Source of the DNA: Thermomonas fusca DSM 15424
Lineage (GTDB): Bacteria > Pseudomonadota > Gammaproteobacteria > Xanthomonadales > Xanthomonadaceae
Direction: 5' to 3'
Assembly: GCF_000423885.1 (NCBI RefSeq)
Contig: NZ_AUIV01000005.1
Location: 1-64,000, forward strand
Length of the DNA stretch: 64,000 nt
Shown here in pieces: positions 45,339 through 54,517 of the stretch; the first letter of the stretch is position 1; every line of letters begins with the position of its first letter. The position numbers were made by a program, and so were the translations under genes. The notes beneath the pieces were generated by a model. It did not search any database. It saw only the letters and a program-made list of their open reading frames with translations, and had not been told where the DNA came from.

Positions 45339-45692
45339 ATGTCCGACACCCTGTTCCACAAGATCATCCGCCGCGAAATTCCCGCCGACATCGTGTTCGA
45401 GGACGAACAGCTGATCGCGTTCCGCGACATCGCGCCGCAGGCGCCGGTACACGTGCTGTTTGTGCCGAAGCAGGATTTCGCCACGCTCAATGACGTACCC
45501 GAAGGAGATGCGGTGGTGATCGGCCGGCTCGCCACTGCCGCGGCGCGCTATGCAAAGGCGCAGGGCTTCGCCGAAGACGGCTACCGGATCGTGATGAACT
45601 GCAATGGCGAAGGTGGCCAGACGGTGTTCCAGATCCACCTGCATTTGCTGGCCGGGGCGCCGCTGGGGCGTTTCGGTACGCCGCAGAAGTAG
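45339..45692 (+). CDS. hinT: HIT family nucleotide hydrolase (HinT-like)
   Basis: 117-residue Hint protein; hydrolyses adenosine phosphoramidates. Starts MSDTLFHKIIRREIPADIVFEDE and ends with the GQTVFQIHLHLLAG region. The histidine triad is normally H-x-H-x-H; here the first position is Gln98 (Q-I-H100-L-H102). The catalytic middle His is kept, so activity may remain but reduced. The codon is CAG at the site, so it is not a reading error of mine. Confidence 0.88.
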   Translation: MSDTLFHKIIRREIPADIVFEDEQLIAFRDIAPQAPVHVLFVPKQDFATLNDVPEGDAVVIGRLATAAARYAKAQGFAEDGYRIVMNCNGEGGQTVFQIHLHLLAGAPLGRFGTPQK

Positions 45693-45801
45693 GGGGGCGA
45701 CCGTCGCGCCTTCATCCAGGTGGGCACGCGGAAGCGGCCGGCCGGTGCATCTCGATCAGCGGTCGGCATGATTTCGACGGGCTGGCCCGGCCCGCCGTGC
45801 C

Positions 45802-47754
45802 TCAGGGGCGATGCACGCGCAGGTCGCGCAGCAGCGCCTGCAGTGCCGCGCGGTTGCCTGCCGGCGCATAGCGCGCCTGGTTGAAGCGCGCGGCCAGCGT
45901 GGCCAGGTGCTGGCCGGCGCGGGGGCTGTCCGCCGCCACCCGCGTGGCCCAGGCCAGCGCCGGTTCGTGCGCCGCGCGGCCGCGGCCGAGCCTGCGGTAG
46001 CGCGCTTCCAGCGCGTGCCAGGCGCGCAGCAGCGGATCGCGCTGGCGTTCGCCGCGGGCGATCAGCCAGGCCATCCATGCCAGCGCCAGCGCGGCGATGG
46101 CGGCGAACAGCGCGACCAGTGCGCCCGCGCCCAGCCGGTCCAGCCCCAGCGGCTTGAGCAGGCTTTGCTGGCGCTGCGCGTTGAAGCCCAGCACGAAGTC
46201 GTTCCAGCCGCGGCGCAGCCAGTCGCTGGCGTTGAACATCGGCACCAGCGCGTCGAGCCCGGCAATGCGGCCCGGCTGGCGGTCGGCGATGGTGTCGTAG
46301 ACGCGTTCGGGCGCGACCGCGGCGGTGGGATCCACGCGCACCCAGCCGCGCGCCGGCAACCAGACTTCGGCCCAGGCATGGGCGTCCGACTTGCGCACCA
46401 GCCAGTAGTCGCCGATGGGATTGCGATAGGCGCCTGCATAGCCGGTGACCACCCGCGCGGGAATACCGGCGGCGCGCATCAGCACCACGAATGCGGAGCT
46501 GAAGTGCTCGCAATAGCCTTCCCTGCGGTCGAACAGGAAGTCGTCGACCTCGTTGCGGCCGGCCAGCGGCACGTTGAGGGTGTAGGCGAAGTCGCGGCGG
46601 ATCATCGCCAGCGCGCGGCCGATGATGGCGTCGTCGCTGCGGCCCTGCGCGTCGCTGCCGGCTTCGTGCCGCCACTGCCGGCCCAGTGCGACTGTGCGCG
46701 GGTTGTAGCCCCGCGGCAGCGCCAGTGCGCGCGCGCGCAGCGGCGGCGGGAGTTCGGTCTCGAACGCAGCCGGCGGCGCCGAATGCATGCGCCAGCGCGA
46801 CACGTTGTACTGCGCGGTTTCCGCCCACGGCGTGTAGTCGCGGCTGGCGTAGGCGCCGTCCGGCAGCAGGGTGGGCAGGTCCAGCGCGACCAGCTGGCGG
46901 TCCTCGGTTGGCTCGAGGTCGATACGGTAATCCCAGCCCGCGCCGGCCGGCTGCATCGGTGCAGCGGGGAAGCGCTGCAGGTCGCGCGCCTGGCGCCAGC
47001 TGCGGCCATCGAAATCCCACAGCACCGGCCCGCGCCAGTACATCTGCTGCGGCGCGGGAGTGGCACCGAAGAACTGCACGCGGGCGGCCGGGCTGTCGTC
47101 CAGCAGAAGTTCGGCCATGCTGCCCGGGGTCATCGTGTCGGACAGGCCCGGCGTGGCGACGCTGCGGTGCGGCAGCCCCCACAGCGGCGAAGGCAGGCGC
47201 GGGAACAGCCAGAACGCCGCCAGCGCCAGTGGCAGCCCGAGCGCGAACAGGCGCAGCACGCCGAAGGTCGCAGCGCCGCGCCCGGCGGGCTGCGCGACTT
47301 CGCCCTCGTCCGCGGCTAGCTGCTGCAGCGCCAGCAGCGCGAGCAGCACCGCCAGCAGCGCCAGCGCCAGACTGGCCGGACCTTGATCGAGCAGGAAGGT
47401 GGCGAACGGTGCGAACAGGCCGAAGCCAACCAGGCTGCGGCCGTCGCGCAGGCTGAAGGTTTCGGCCGGCTTGAGCGCCAGCATCGCCGCCAGCACCGCG
47501 CACGCGGTGTCGCGGCCGATGCCCGGCGCCACCACCGCCACCGCCAGCAGCGCGCAGGCGCTGAGCAGCAGCCGCAGCAGCGCCGGCATCGGCCGCCGCC
47601 ACGAAGCCGCGGCCACCGCCAGCGCGCCGACGCCGAAGGCCGGCCCCAGCCAGGCCGACAGCTGCAGCAGCAGCGGCAGCAGGCAGGCGGCGGCCGCCAG
47701 CAGCACCTGCATGCGGGCGCGGGGCGTCATCGGCGGCGATGCGTGCTCAGCCAT
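45802..47754 (-). CDS. TgpA-like transglutaminase family membrane protein
   Basis: 650 residues from the ATG at 47754. Five or more N-terminal hydrophobic helices (residues 15-190, e.g. LLAVAVVAPGIGRDTACAV, LALALLAVLLALLALQQL), then a periplasmic transglutaminase-like domain, one late TM (LVALFAAIAALALAWMAWL) and a C-terminal DUF4129-like tail. Catalytic triad: Cys at about residue 414 (REGYCEHFSSAF), His in SDAHAWAEVW, Asp in WVRVDPTAA. Pseudomonas TgpA is essential, though its substrate is unknown. The start overlaps the DUF58 gene's end by 8 bases. Operon order moxR-DUF58-tgpA is typical. Confidence 0.9.
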   Translation of the reverse strand: MAEHASPPMTPRARMQVLLAAAACLLPLLLQLSAWLGPAFGVGALAVAAASWRRPMPALLRLLLSACALLAVAVVAPGIGRDTACAVLAAMLALKPAETFSLRDGRSLVGFGLFAPFATFLLDQGPASLALALLAVLLALLALQQLAADEGEVAQPAGRGAATFGVLRLFALGLPLALAAFWLFPRLPSPLWGLPHRSVATPGLSDTMTPGSMAELLLDDSPAARVQFFGATPAPQQMYWRGPVLWDFDGRSWRQARDLQRFPAAPMQPAGAGWDYRIDLEPTEDRQLVALDLPTLLPDGAYASRDYTPWAETAQYNVSRWRMHSAPPAAFETELPPPLRARALALPRGYNPRTVALGRQWRHEAGSDAQGRSDDAIIGRALAMIRRDFAYTLNVPLAGRNEVDDFLFDRREGYCEHFSSAFVVLMRAAGIPARVVTGYAGAYRNPIGDYWLVRKSDAHAWAEVWLPARGWVRVDPTAAVAPERVYDTIADRQPGRIAGLDALVPMFNASDWLRRGWNDFVLGFNAQRQQSLLKPLGLDRLGAGALVALFAAIAALALAWMAWLIARGERQRDPLLRAWHALEARYRRLGRGRAAHEPALAWATRVAADSPRAGQHLATLAARFNQARYAPAGNRAALQALLRDLRVHRP

Positions 47755-48718
47755 GCGCAGGCTCCGACGCCGGCGGGTCATGCGGCAGCAGCGCCAGCGC
47801 GCGCAGGCAGCGGTGCCGGTGCGGCGGCCCGCGGTCGCTGGCGATGGGCGGCTGCGCCGGCAGCTGCAGGCCGTAGCGGCGGCCGTCGCGCTCGGCATCG
47901 TCGACCCAGCGCGCCAACCGGCGGATGCGCTGCTCGTAGGGCAGGCCGGCGGTCTGCTGCCAGTCCAGCAGCAGTTCCCCGCCGCGCTGCTGTTCGTAGT
48001 CGCGCACCAGCAGGCTGTCGTGGCGGGCGGAGGCCTTCCACGCCACCGTGCGCGGCGGATCGCCGGGGCGGTAGCCGCGCAGATGGTGCGGGTCGTCGCC
48101 GGAGCGCGCGGCCTGCGCATGGTCCTGCCCGCCGGCGGGCACCGGCAGTGGCGGCGCCTGGGTTTCCAGCGCCGGGTAGACCAGCAGCGATTGCGCCGGC
48201 CAGGCATAGCCCCAGGCCCGCGCCAGCCCCAGCGGCTGCACGCTGGACAGTTCCAGTCGCGGTAGCGGCAGCAGCCCGCGGTGCGTGGTGGGCAAGCGCA
48301 GTTCGGCGGAGGCGCCGCTGGCGTCCAGCGCGATATGGGTGGCGTGTCTGCCCATCGCCACCCGCAGGCCGCGGCGCTGGCGTGCATCGGTCGCGCCCAG
48401 GGCGATACGCAGATGCAGGTCCTCGCCGGCCGCCACCGGTTCGGCCGCCACCGCGTCCACCCGCAGCCCGGACAGCTGCATGTGCGCGGCGATCAGGCTG
48501 GCCTGCGCTGCGCCGGCCAGCAGCAGGGCCAGCAGCAGCGCCGGGTTGTTGTTGAAGTTGAGTGCGCCCAGCAACATCGCCCCCAGCAGCAGGCCGAAGA
48601 ACAGCCCGCTGGCGGTGGGCAGCACGTAGATGCGGTGGCGCGTGAGCTGCGCCGGCAGCGTTTCCGGGGCGCGCGGGCGCATCCACGCCCGCGTGCGCCT
48701 GCGCAGCGCGGCGATCAC
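47747..48718 (-). CDS. DUF58 domain protein
   Basis: 323 residues, starting at GTG 48718 one base after the moxR stop (TGA-G-GTG). Two N-terminal membrane helices (LFFGLLLGAMLLGALNF, LLLALLLAGAAQASLIAA) and the DUF58 motif RSGDDPHHLRGYRPGDPPRTVAWKASARH with the conserved Arg-Asp-Trp set. A vWA-like fold partner of MoxR ATPases. A longer frame to 48868 overlaps moxR and is ignored. Confidence 0.9.
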   Translation of the reverse strand: MIAALRRRTRAWMRPRAPETLPAQLTRHRIYVLPTASGLFFGLLLGAMLLGALNFNNNPALLLALLLAGAAQASLIAAHMQLSGLRVDAVAAEPVAAGEDLHLRIALGATDARQRRGLRVAMGRHATHIALDASGASAELRLPTTHRGLLPLPRLELSSVQPLGLARAWGYAWPAQSLLVYPALETQAPPLPVPAGGQDHAQAARSGDDPHHLRGYRPGDPPRTVAWKASARHDSLLVRDYEQQRGGELLLDWQQTAGLPYEQRIRRLARWVDDAERDGRRYGLQLPAQPPIASDRGPPHRHRCLRALALLPHDPPASEPAHG

Positions 48719-48719
48719 C

Positions 48720-49682
48720 TCAGTCCACCGCGACCGCGTGCAGGATCGCCTTGGCCAGGCTGGCAGCCGGGGTGTCGGCATCCGCCACCAGCCGGTGCTC
48801 GGCCACCGCCGGGAACAGCGCCTGCACGTCCTCGGGCACCACGTGGCCGCGGCCCAGCAGCAGCGCATGCGCGCGCGCCGCGCGCAGCAGCGCCAGCCCG
48901 GCCCGCGGCGACAGGCCCACCCGCACGCCGGGCTGCTGGCGGCTGCGCGCGATCAGTGCCTGCACGTAGTCCAGCAGCGGCTCGGCGGCATGCACCTGCG
49001 GCACCGCGCGGCGCAGCGCGAGGATGCGCGGCGCGTCCAGCACCGGCGCTATGTTCGCGATCAGTTCGCGGCGGTCGCTGCCGGCCAGCAGCGCGCGTTC
49101 CGCCGCCGCATCGGGATAGCCGAGCGCCAGCCGCAGCAGGAAGCGATCCAGCTGAGAATCCGGCAACGGGTAGGTGCCGGACAGGTCCACCGGGTTCTGG
49201 GTGGCGATGACCAGGAAGGGATCGGGCAGGGCGCGGGTCTGGCCGTCGATGCTGACCTGGTGTTCGGCCATCGCCTCCAGCAGCGCGCTCTGGGTGCGCG
49301 GCGGGGCGCGGTTGATCTCGTCGGCCAGCAGCACGTGGGTGAATACCGGGCCAGGATGGAACTCGAAGCGGCGTGCCTGTGCCTCGTACACCGATACGCC
49401 GAGGATGTCCGACGGCAGCAGGTCGGAGGTGAACTGCACGCGGCTGAAATCCAGCCCCAGCGTGGCCGCCAGCGCATGCGCCAGGGTGGTCTTGCCGAGC
49501 CCGGGCAGGTCCTCGATCAGCAGGTGGCCGCCCGCCAGCAGGGCGACGAAGGCAAGCCGGACCTGCACCGGCTTGCCCAGCACCAGCGTGTTCACCTGCG
49601 CCTGCGCGTCGCGCAGGGCTTGCTGCAGCTCATCGGTTAGCATCGGCGCCGGTACCGGGATCGCGGACATGTCGTTGGGCAT
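48720..49682 (-). CDS. MoxR family AAA+ ATPase
   Basis: 320 residues from the ATG at 49682 (MPNDMSAIPVP; an ATG at 49670 is also possible). Walker A IEDLPGLGKTTLAHAL, Walker B HVLLADEINRAPPRTQSALLEAM, sensor 1 VIATQNPVDLSGTYPLP, Arg finger in LDRFLLRLAL. MoxR proteins act as chaperones with DUF58/vWA proteins; here it is first in a three-gene operon with DUF58 and TgpA. Divergent from the GT39 gene by 42 bp. Confidence 0.93.
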   Translation of the reverse strand: MPNDMSAIPVPAPMLTDELQQALRDAQAQVNTLVLGKPVQVRLAFVALLAGGHLLIEDLPGLGKTTLAHALAATLGLDFSRVQFTSDLLPSDILGVSVYEAQARRFEFHPGPVFTHVLLADEINRAPPRTQSALLEAMAEHQVSIDGQTRALPDPFLVIATQNPVDLSGTYPLPDSQLDRFLLRLALGYPDAAAERALLAGSDRRELIANIAPVLDAPRILALRRAVPQVHAAEPLLDYVQALIARSRQQPGVRVGLSPRAGLALLRAARAHALLLGRGHVVPEDVQALFPAVAEHRLVADADTPAASLAKAILHAVAVD

Positions 49683-49724
49683 CGGTTCTCGGAAGTGGCA
49701 ACGAGTGTAGCGAGGACGCCGGGA

Positions 49725-51566
49725 ATGCAGGATGCGAGAAGCGCGGCGGCGCGGCGCGGGTTCATTGCCTGCTGGTTGTTGCTGTGCGTGCTCAAGCTGG
49801 CGCTGGCGGTGCGGCTGCCGCTGTTCGTCGACGAGGCCTTCTACTGGCAGGAGGGTCAGCATCCGGCCTGGGCCTATTCCGACCTGCCGGCGCTGACCGC
49901 GTGGCTGGCGCGGCTGGGCGTGGAGGTGTTCGGCCAGCATGCGCTGGGCCTGCGGCTGCCGTTCCTGCTGATCGGCGCGGCGATCCCGTGGCTGGTGGTG
50001 CGGATGGCGGCGCGCGAATTCGATGCGAACACCGGCTGGCAGGCCGGGCTGCTGGCGCTGTTGATGCCGTTGGCCGGCAGCCTGGGAATCCTGGGGTTGC
50101 CCGATGTTCCGTTGCTGCTGGCCACGCTGTTGTGCCTGGATGCTGGGTTGCGGCTGCTGCGCGGTGACGATGGATTCGCGGTCGGCGAACTGGCGCTGGG
50201 CCTGCTGCTGGGCGGTTTGACCCATTACCGCTTCGTTGCGGTGATCGCGATGGGGTTTGCCGCGCTGTTGATGCTGCGCGACGGTCGCCGCGCGCTGCGC
50301 CATCCTGCACCGTGGCTTGCGGTGGCCATCGGCGCGCTGGCCTGGCTGCCGCTGCTGCTGTGGAACCTGCGAAACGCCGATGCCGGCCTGCGCTTCCAGC
50401 TGGTGGACCGGCATCCCTGGCACTTCGGTGGCGACGGCCTGCTGCTGGGCCTACTGCAGCTCCTGCCGGCCACGCCACTGCTGCTGGGGGCGATGGCGGT
50501 GGCTGCATGGCGCGGCCTGCGCGGGGGACGCCCGGCCGCGCGCTATCTGGCGCTGTGCGGCAGCGGCATCGTGCTGGGTTTCCTGCTGCTGGGATTCTTC
50601 GCCGATCGCGAGCGGGTCAGCTTCCACTGGCCGCTGCCCGGCTTCGTCGCGCTGCTGCCGCTGCTGCCGGCGGTGCTGGCCGGCTGGCCGCGCGGCTGGC
50701 GCATCGCCACGCTGGCCACCGCGGCGGCGGGACTGGCGGTGGTGCTGGGCTTCTTCCTCATGGCCTCGGTGCCGGCATGGCGCGAGCAGACCGCGGGGCA
50801 TCGCCTGTATCCGGCCAACTTCGCCGGCTGGAACGCGCTGGAGGAGGCGGTACGCGCCGAGCGTGCCGCCATGCCGGCCGGCACGCGGTTGCTGGCCGGC
50901 GATTTCAAGATCGGCGCCGAACTCGGATTCCTGCTAGCCGACCCGCGCATCGCCGTGCTCGACCATCCGCTCAACCACCACCACGGCCGCGCGCCGCAGC
51001 TGGCGCTGTGGGGGCTGCAGCACGACGGTGCCCGTGATGCGCCGATGCTGCTGGTGGCCGCCGCCACCGACGTGAAGTTCCGCGATCAGCTGGCGTATTT
51101 CCAGCAGCTGTGCGAACAGGTCGGTCCGCTGCCGCCGCCGCGGGTCTTGAACATCGACCACGGCCGCCAGCGCTTCCTGTTGTTCGCATTGCCGGCACGG
51201 CGCGGCGACGGGGCGTGCGTGACGCCGGCGCTGGCCAATATCGATGCGCCTGCAGCCGGTGCGCAGGTCGGGCGGCGCTTCAGGGTGACGGCGTGGGCGG
51301 CCAAGGACGTGGCGGGGGTGCGCAGGCTGGAAGTGCTGCTGGATGGGCGGGTGATAGGCACGGCGCAACGCGCCGGCGCCAACCCATGGGTGGTCGACGA
51401 CTTCCTGCAGGGCCGCTCGCTTGATCCGGCCGTGCCGCAGGTGCAGTTCAGCGCCGAGGTGGACGCGCGCGCGCTGCCGACCGGCACGCACTGGCTGGGC
51501 CTGCGCGTGACCGGCGGCGACGGCGCGGTCGAGGACGGCCCCGAACAACCCGTCGAGCTGCGTTGA
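49725..51566 (+). CDS. GT39-like polytopic glycosyltransferase with C-terminal beta domain
   Basis: 613 residues. Eight to ten membrane helices, starting WLLLCVLKLALAVRL, followed at once by the catalytic-type acidic motif FVDEAFYWQEGQHPAWAYSD, as in ArnT and protein O-mannosyltransferases, so a lipid-linked sugar donor and periplasmic active site are likely. A soluble region begins at about residue 355, and the last 100 residues (IDAPAAGAQVGRRFRVTAWA ... WLGLRVTGGDG) form an Ig-like beta domain. Acceptor is unknown. ATG at 49725; the frame continues to 49695 without support. Followed 9 bp later by another membrane protein. Confidence 0.87.
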   Translation: MQDARSAAARRGFIACWLLLCVLKLALAVRLPLFVDEAFYWQEGQHPAWAYSDLPALTAWLARLGVEVFGQHALGLRLPFLLIGAAIPWLVVRMAAREFDANTGWQAGLLALLMPLAGSLGILGLPDVPLLLATLLCLDAGLRLLRGDDGFAVGELALGLLLGGLTHYRFVAVIAMGFAALLMLRDGRRALRHPAPWLAVAIGALAWLPLLLWNLRNADAGLRFQLVDRHPWHFGGDGLLLGLLQLLPATPLLLGAMAVAAWRGLRGGRPAARYLALCGSGIVLGFLLLGFFADRERVSFHWPLPGFVALLPLLPAVLAGWPRGWRIATLATAAAGLAVVLGFFLMASVPAWREQTAGHRLYPANFAGWNALEEAVRAERAAMPAGTRLLAGDFKIGAELGFLLADPRIAVLDHPLNHHHGRAPQLALWGLQHDGARDAPMLLVAAATDVKFRDQLAYFQQLCEQVGPLPPPRVLNIDHGRQRFLLFALPARRGDGACVTPALANIDAPAAGAQVGRRFRVTAWAAKDVAGVRRLEVLLDGRVIGTAQRAGANPWVVDDFLQGRSLDPAVPQVQFSAEVDARALPTGTHWLGLRVTGGDGAVEDGPEQPVELR

Positions 51567-51574
51567 GCCTGCCC

Positions 51575-52870
51575 ATGCCCACCGCCTCCCGCCTTTCCCC
51601 GCTGCCGGCCGCGGCGCTGCCGCTGGCCCTGTGCCTGCTGCTGGCCGCCACCCTGCAGCTGCAGCTGCCATTGATGCTGTGGGACCACATCGATCTGGTC
51701 CCGATCTACGACGCCTGGCAGCGCGGCGCGCTTGCCGCCTCGCAGTTCTGGCGCATCCACGACGGCAGCCATTTCCATTCCGCGGCCTATGCGGTGCTGC
51801 TGGCCACCACCTGGCTGTCGGGTGGGCGGGCGTGGCTGGACTGCGTGGCCGGTTGGGGGTTCTACGCGCTGCTGGCGTGGACGCTGTGGCGGCTGGTCGG
51901 CAACGGCTGGCGCGGCGGCCGGGAGGGGCGCGGCTGGTGGTGGGCGATGCTGCTGCTGATCGCCCACCCGGGCCATCTGGCCAACCTGCAGTGGGGCTGG
52001 CAGGTGGCGGTGTTCATCAGCCTGCTGGGGGCGGTGGCGCCGATCCACTGGCTGACGCTGGAACGCCCTACGCTGGTGCTGAACCTCGCTGGCGTGGTGC
52101 TGGCGATCGTCGGCGTGCTGGGGTTTTCCACCACCCTGGCGGTGTTCCCGGTGGCGCTGGCGCTGGTGGCGCTGCGCGGCGAGTGGCCGTGGTCGCGGCG
52201 CATCGCCTTTGCACTGCCATGGCTGCTGGCCGGCGGCGCCCTGGTGGCATGGCTGCTGGCGGCGCGCGGCCAGCCGGTGACGCTGCCCGGCGCCGGCGTG
52301 CTGGCGCTGTACGCGCTCAACTACCTTGGCGGCGGGGTGCTGCGGTTCGCCGAAAACATCGCGCCGTGGTGGACGTTGTTGGCCCTGGTGCTGGCGATCC
52401 CCGCCGCCGGGCGCTGCCGCCGGCAGGCGCAGGCCCGGCCGTGGCTGGCGCTGATGGCGTTCGCGTTGGGCTGCGCCCTGCTCACGGCGCTGGGGCGCGT
52501 CGGCAGCTTCGGCACGGACCATGCGTTCGTGACCCGTTATGCCAGCTTCGCGCTGTTGTTCTGGATCGGCTGGCTGGGCCTGATGGTGCTGGCCTGGCGC
52601 GATGTCGCGACGGCCTGGCGCTGGGTGCGACCGCTGTTGATTGTCACGCTGCTGTTCGCGGCGGTGAATGGCGCGCATCTGGCGAAGAAGGCCCGGACCA
52701 CGCACCAGCGCGCGGTCGCGTTCGCCGCGCAGATCCGCGCGGATTGGCCGCAGCTGGACGACGCGCTGCTGGCGCAGGCCTACGGCGACCGCGCCGCCGC
52801 CGCGCGGCAGCGGCTGGCGCTGCTGCGGCAATGGGGTTTCGCCCCGTTCGACCGCGCCGACGCCGACTGA
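51575..52870 (+). CDS. polytopic membrane protein, function unknown
   Basis: 431 residues with about ten hydrophobic helices (ALPLALCLLLAATLQLQLPL to WVRPLLIVTLLFAAVNGAHL) and a cytoplasmic or periplasmic tail. No catalytic motif recognised; the early DHIDLVPIYDAWQRG and SHFHSAAYAVLLATTW may line a sugar-lipid site, resembling uncharacterised GT39-adjacent membrane proteins. Starts 8 bp after the GT39 stop (a TTG at 51563 overlapping that stop is an alternative), so the two are probably an operon. Confidence 0.7.
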   Translation: MPTASRLSPLPAAALPLALCLLLAATLQLQLPLMLWDHIDLVPIYDAWQRGALAASQFWRIHDGSHFHSAAYAVLLATTWLSGGRAWLDCVAGWGFYALLAWTLWRLVGNGWRGGREGRGWWWAMLLLIAHPGHLANLQWGWQVAVFISLLGAVAPIHWLTLERPTLVLNLAGVVLAIVGVLGFSTTLAVFPVALALVALRGEWPWSRRIAFALPWLLAGGALVAWLLAARGQPVTLPGAGVLALYALNYLGGGVLRFAENIAPWWTLLALVLAIPAAGRCRRQAQARPWLALMAFALGCALLTALGRVGSFGTDHAFVTRYASFALLFWIGWLGLMVLAWRDVATAWRWVRPLLIVTLLFAAVNGAHLAKKARTTHQRAVAFAAQIRADWPQLDDALLAQAYGDRAAAARQRLALLRQWGFAPFDRADAD

Positions 52871-52886
52871 CGGTGCCCGCGTCCAC

Positions 52887-53465
52887 TCAAGGCAGGGTGA
52901 AACCCGCCTGCCGCAGCAGCGCGCAGGTGGCGATCAATGGCAGTCCGATCAGCGCGGTCGGGTCGCGGTTGTCGATGGACTTGAACAGGGTGATGCCCAG
53001 GCCCTCCGACTTGAAGCTGCCGGCGCAGTCGAACGGCTGTTCGGCATCCACGTAGCGTTCGATCTCGGCGTCGGTCAACGCGCGGAAACGCACTTCGGTG
53101 AGGTCGATGGCGGCAAGCGCGCGGCCGTCGGCATGGGCAAGGCACAGCGCGGTATGGAAATGCACCACGCCGCCGGACATCGCCCGCAGCTGGGCGATGG
53201 CGGCGTCGCGGCCGCCCGGCTTGCCCAGCGGCCGGCCACCGAGGTCGGCGACCTGATCCGAGCCCAGCGCCCAGCTGTCGCCGGTCAGGGTGCGCGCCAC
53301 CGCCTGCGCCTTGGCTTCGGCCAGGCGCGTCGCCAGCGTCAGCGGGGTTTCGCCGGTCAGGGCGGTTTCATCCACATCCGGTCTCGCGACGTCGAACGGC
53401 AGGCGCAGCCGTTCCAGCAATTCGCGGCGGTAGCGCGAGGTCGAGGCGAGGGTCAGCCGGGGCAT
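52887..53465 (-). CDS. yceF: Maf family nucleotide pyrophosphatase (YceF-like)
   Basis: 192 residues. LASTSRYRRELLERL (phosphate loop), ARPDVDETAL, LGSDQVADLGGRPLGKP with the catalytic Asp, and CAGSFKSEGLGITLFKSIDNRDPTALIGLPL. YceF-type Maf enzymes hydrolyse m7GTP; the name rests on sequence style and the neighbouring yceD-rpmF-fab genes. Minus strand, sharing a start region with a small membrane protein (gap 3 bp). Confidence 0.92.
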   Translation of the reverse strand: MPRLTLASTSRYRRELLERLRLPFDVARPDVDETALTGETPLTLATRLAEAKAQAVARTLTGDSWALGSDQVADLGGRPLGKPGGRDAAIAQLRAMSGGVVHFHTALCLAHADGRALAAIDLTEVRFRALTDAEIERYVDAEQPFDCAGSFKSEGLGITLFKSIDNRDPTALIGLPLIATCALLRQAGFTLP

Positions 53466-53468
53466 CGG

Positions 53469-53834
53469 TCAGGCTGTCCCGGCGCGGGCGCGATCGACCT
53501 GCTGCAGCTGCCGCTCGATGCTGGCGCGGGCGGCGTCCAGCGCATCGCGCACGCCGTGCAGCTGCTCCAGGCTGGCGCGCTCGGCGTTTTCCTGCAGCCA
53601 CAGCCGCTGCCGCAGCAACTCCTGCATGGCCGTGCGCACCGGGTTCTCGTCGCTGCCGGCCACCGCCTCGATCTCTGCGCGCGCCGCCCGCAGGCGCGAC
53701 TCCAGCGCATCGGCCGCGTCCAGCAGCTGCGAGATCGCCTGTTGGCGGCCACGGCTGCCGCGGCGCAGGCGCAGCGCCAGCCAGGACGCGCAGCCAGCGA
53801 GCGCGAGGAAGAGCAATGGGAGCAGGATTTCCAT
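53469..53834 (-). CDS. small membrane-anchored coiled-coil protein, unknown function
   Basis: 121 residues: N-terminal helix LLPLLFLALAGCASWLALRL, then charged coiled-coil (AADALESRLRAARAEIEAVAG, QRLWLQENAERASLEQLHGVRDALD). No family recognised. It starts a two-gene minus-strand unit with yceF and is divergent from yceD. Conservation in this position would support a role in envelope or septum organisation, but that is only inference. Confidence 0.7.
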   Translation of the reverse strand: MEILLPLLFLALAGCASWLALRLRRGSRGRQQAISQLLDAADALESRLRAARAEIEAVAGSDENPVRTAMQELLRQRLWLQENAERASLEQLHGVRDALDAARASIERQLQQVDRARAGTA

Positions 53835-53947
53835 CGGCGCAGTCTGCGCGAGCCCGCCCGGGCCCGCAAACCGGCGAGGATGCTGCTGCGGCCCGCGCGC
53901 GGATGGATTTGACAGCGGTCGGGGCGACGCGTAGCATTTTGCGGCTT

Positions 53948-54466
53948 ATGTCCGAACAGCCGACAAGCCGGGTGCCAGAAGTCTTGGATGCCTGGCGCAT
54001 GGTGGCGGCGCGGCGCGAGTTCGAAGGCAGGATTCCGCTGGCGGCGATGACGCGGCTGCGCGGCAGTCTGGTCGATGCCGAAGGCGAGGTCCGCTACATG
54101 CTGGCCTTCGATACCGACAGCCTGAAGGTGCCCCACGTCGAGCTGCGGATCGATGCGGAACTGCCGCTGGAATGCCAGCGCAGCCTGCAGCGGTTCGTGC
54201 AGCCGGTGCGGCTGGTGCAGCGGCTGGGCTTGATCCGTGACGAGGCCGACGAAGCGGCCCTGCCGCCGGATTACGATCCGCTGCTGGTGCCCGCCGACGG
54301 CATGCTGCGGCCGGCCGAGCTGGTCGAGGACGAATTGATTCTGGCGTTGCCGGTGGTGCCGGTCTCGCCCGATGCCGAGACGGTCGAGCGCGACTTCGCG
54401 CCCACCGTGGAGGAAACCGCCCAGGCCAACCCGTTCGCGGCGTTGGCCGGGTGGAAGAAGGAATAG
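53948..54466 (+). CDS. yceD: YceD (DUF177) family protein
   Basis: 172 residues, DUF177 fold: LAAMTRLRGSLVDAEGEVRYMLAF, then PLECQRSLQRFVQPV, and the conserved C-terminal ERDFAPTVEETAQANPFAALAGWKKE. Bacterial YceD links to rRNA accumulation and is almost always beside rpmF, 52 bp downstream here. Confidence 0.93.
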   Translation: MSEQPTSRVPEVLDAWRMVAARREFEGRIPLAAMTRLRGSLVDAEGEVRYMLAFDTDSLKVPHVELRIDAELPLECQRSLQRFVQPVRLVQRLGLIRDEADEAALPPDYDPLLVPADGMLRPAELVEDELILALPVVPVSPDAETVERDFAPTVEETAQANPFAALAGWKKE

Positions 54467-54517
54467 TGCGATAATCGCCGCATCGCGCGTCACATACGTT
54501 TTTCTTGGAGTTGTCCG

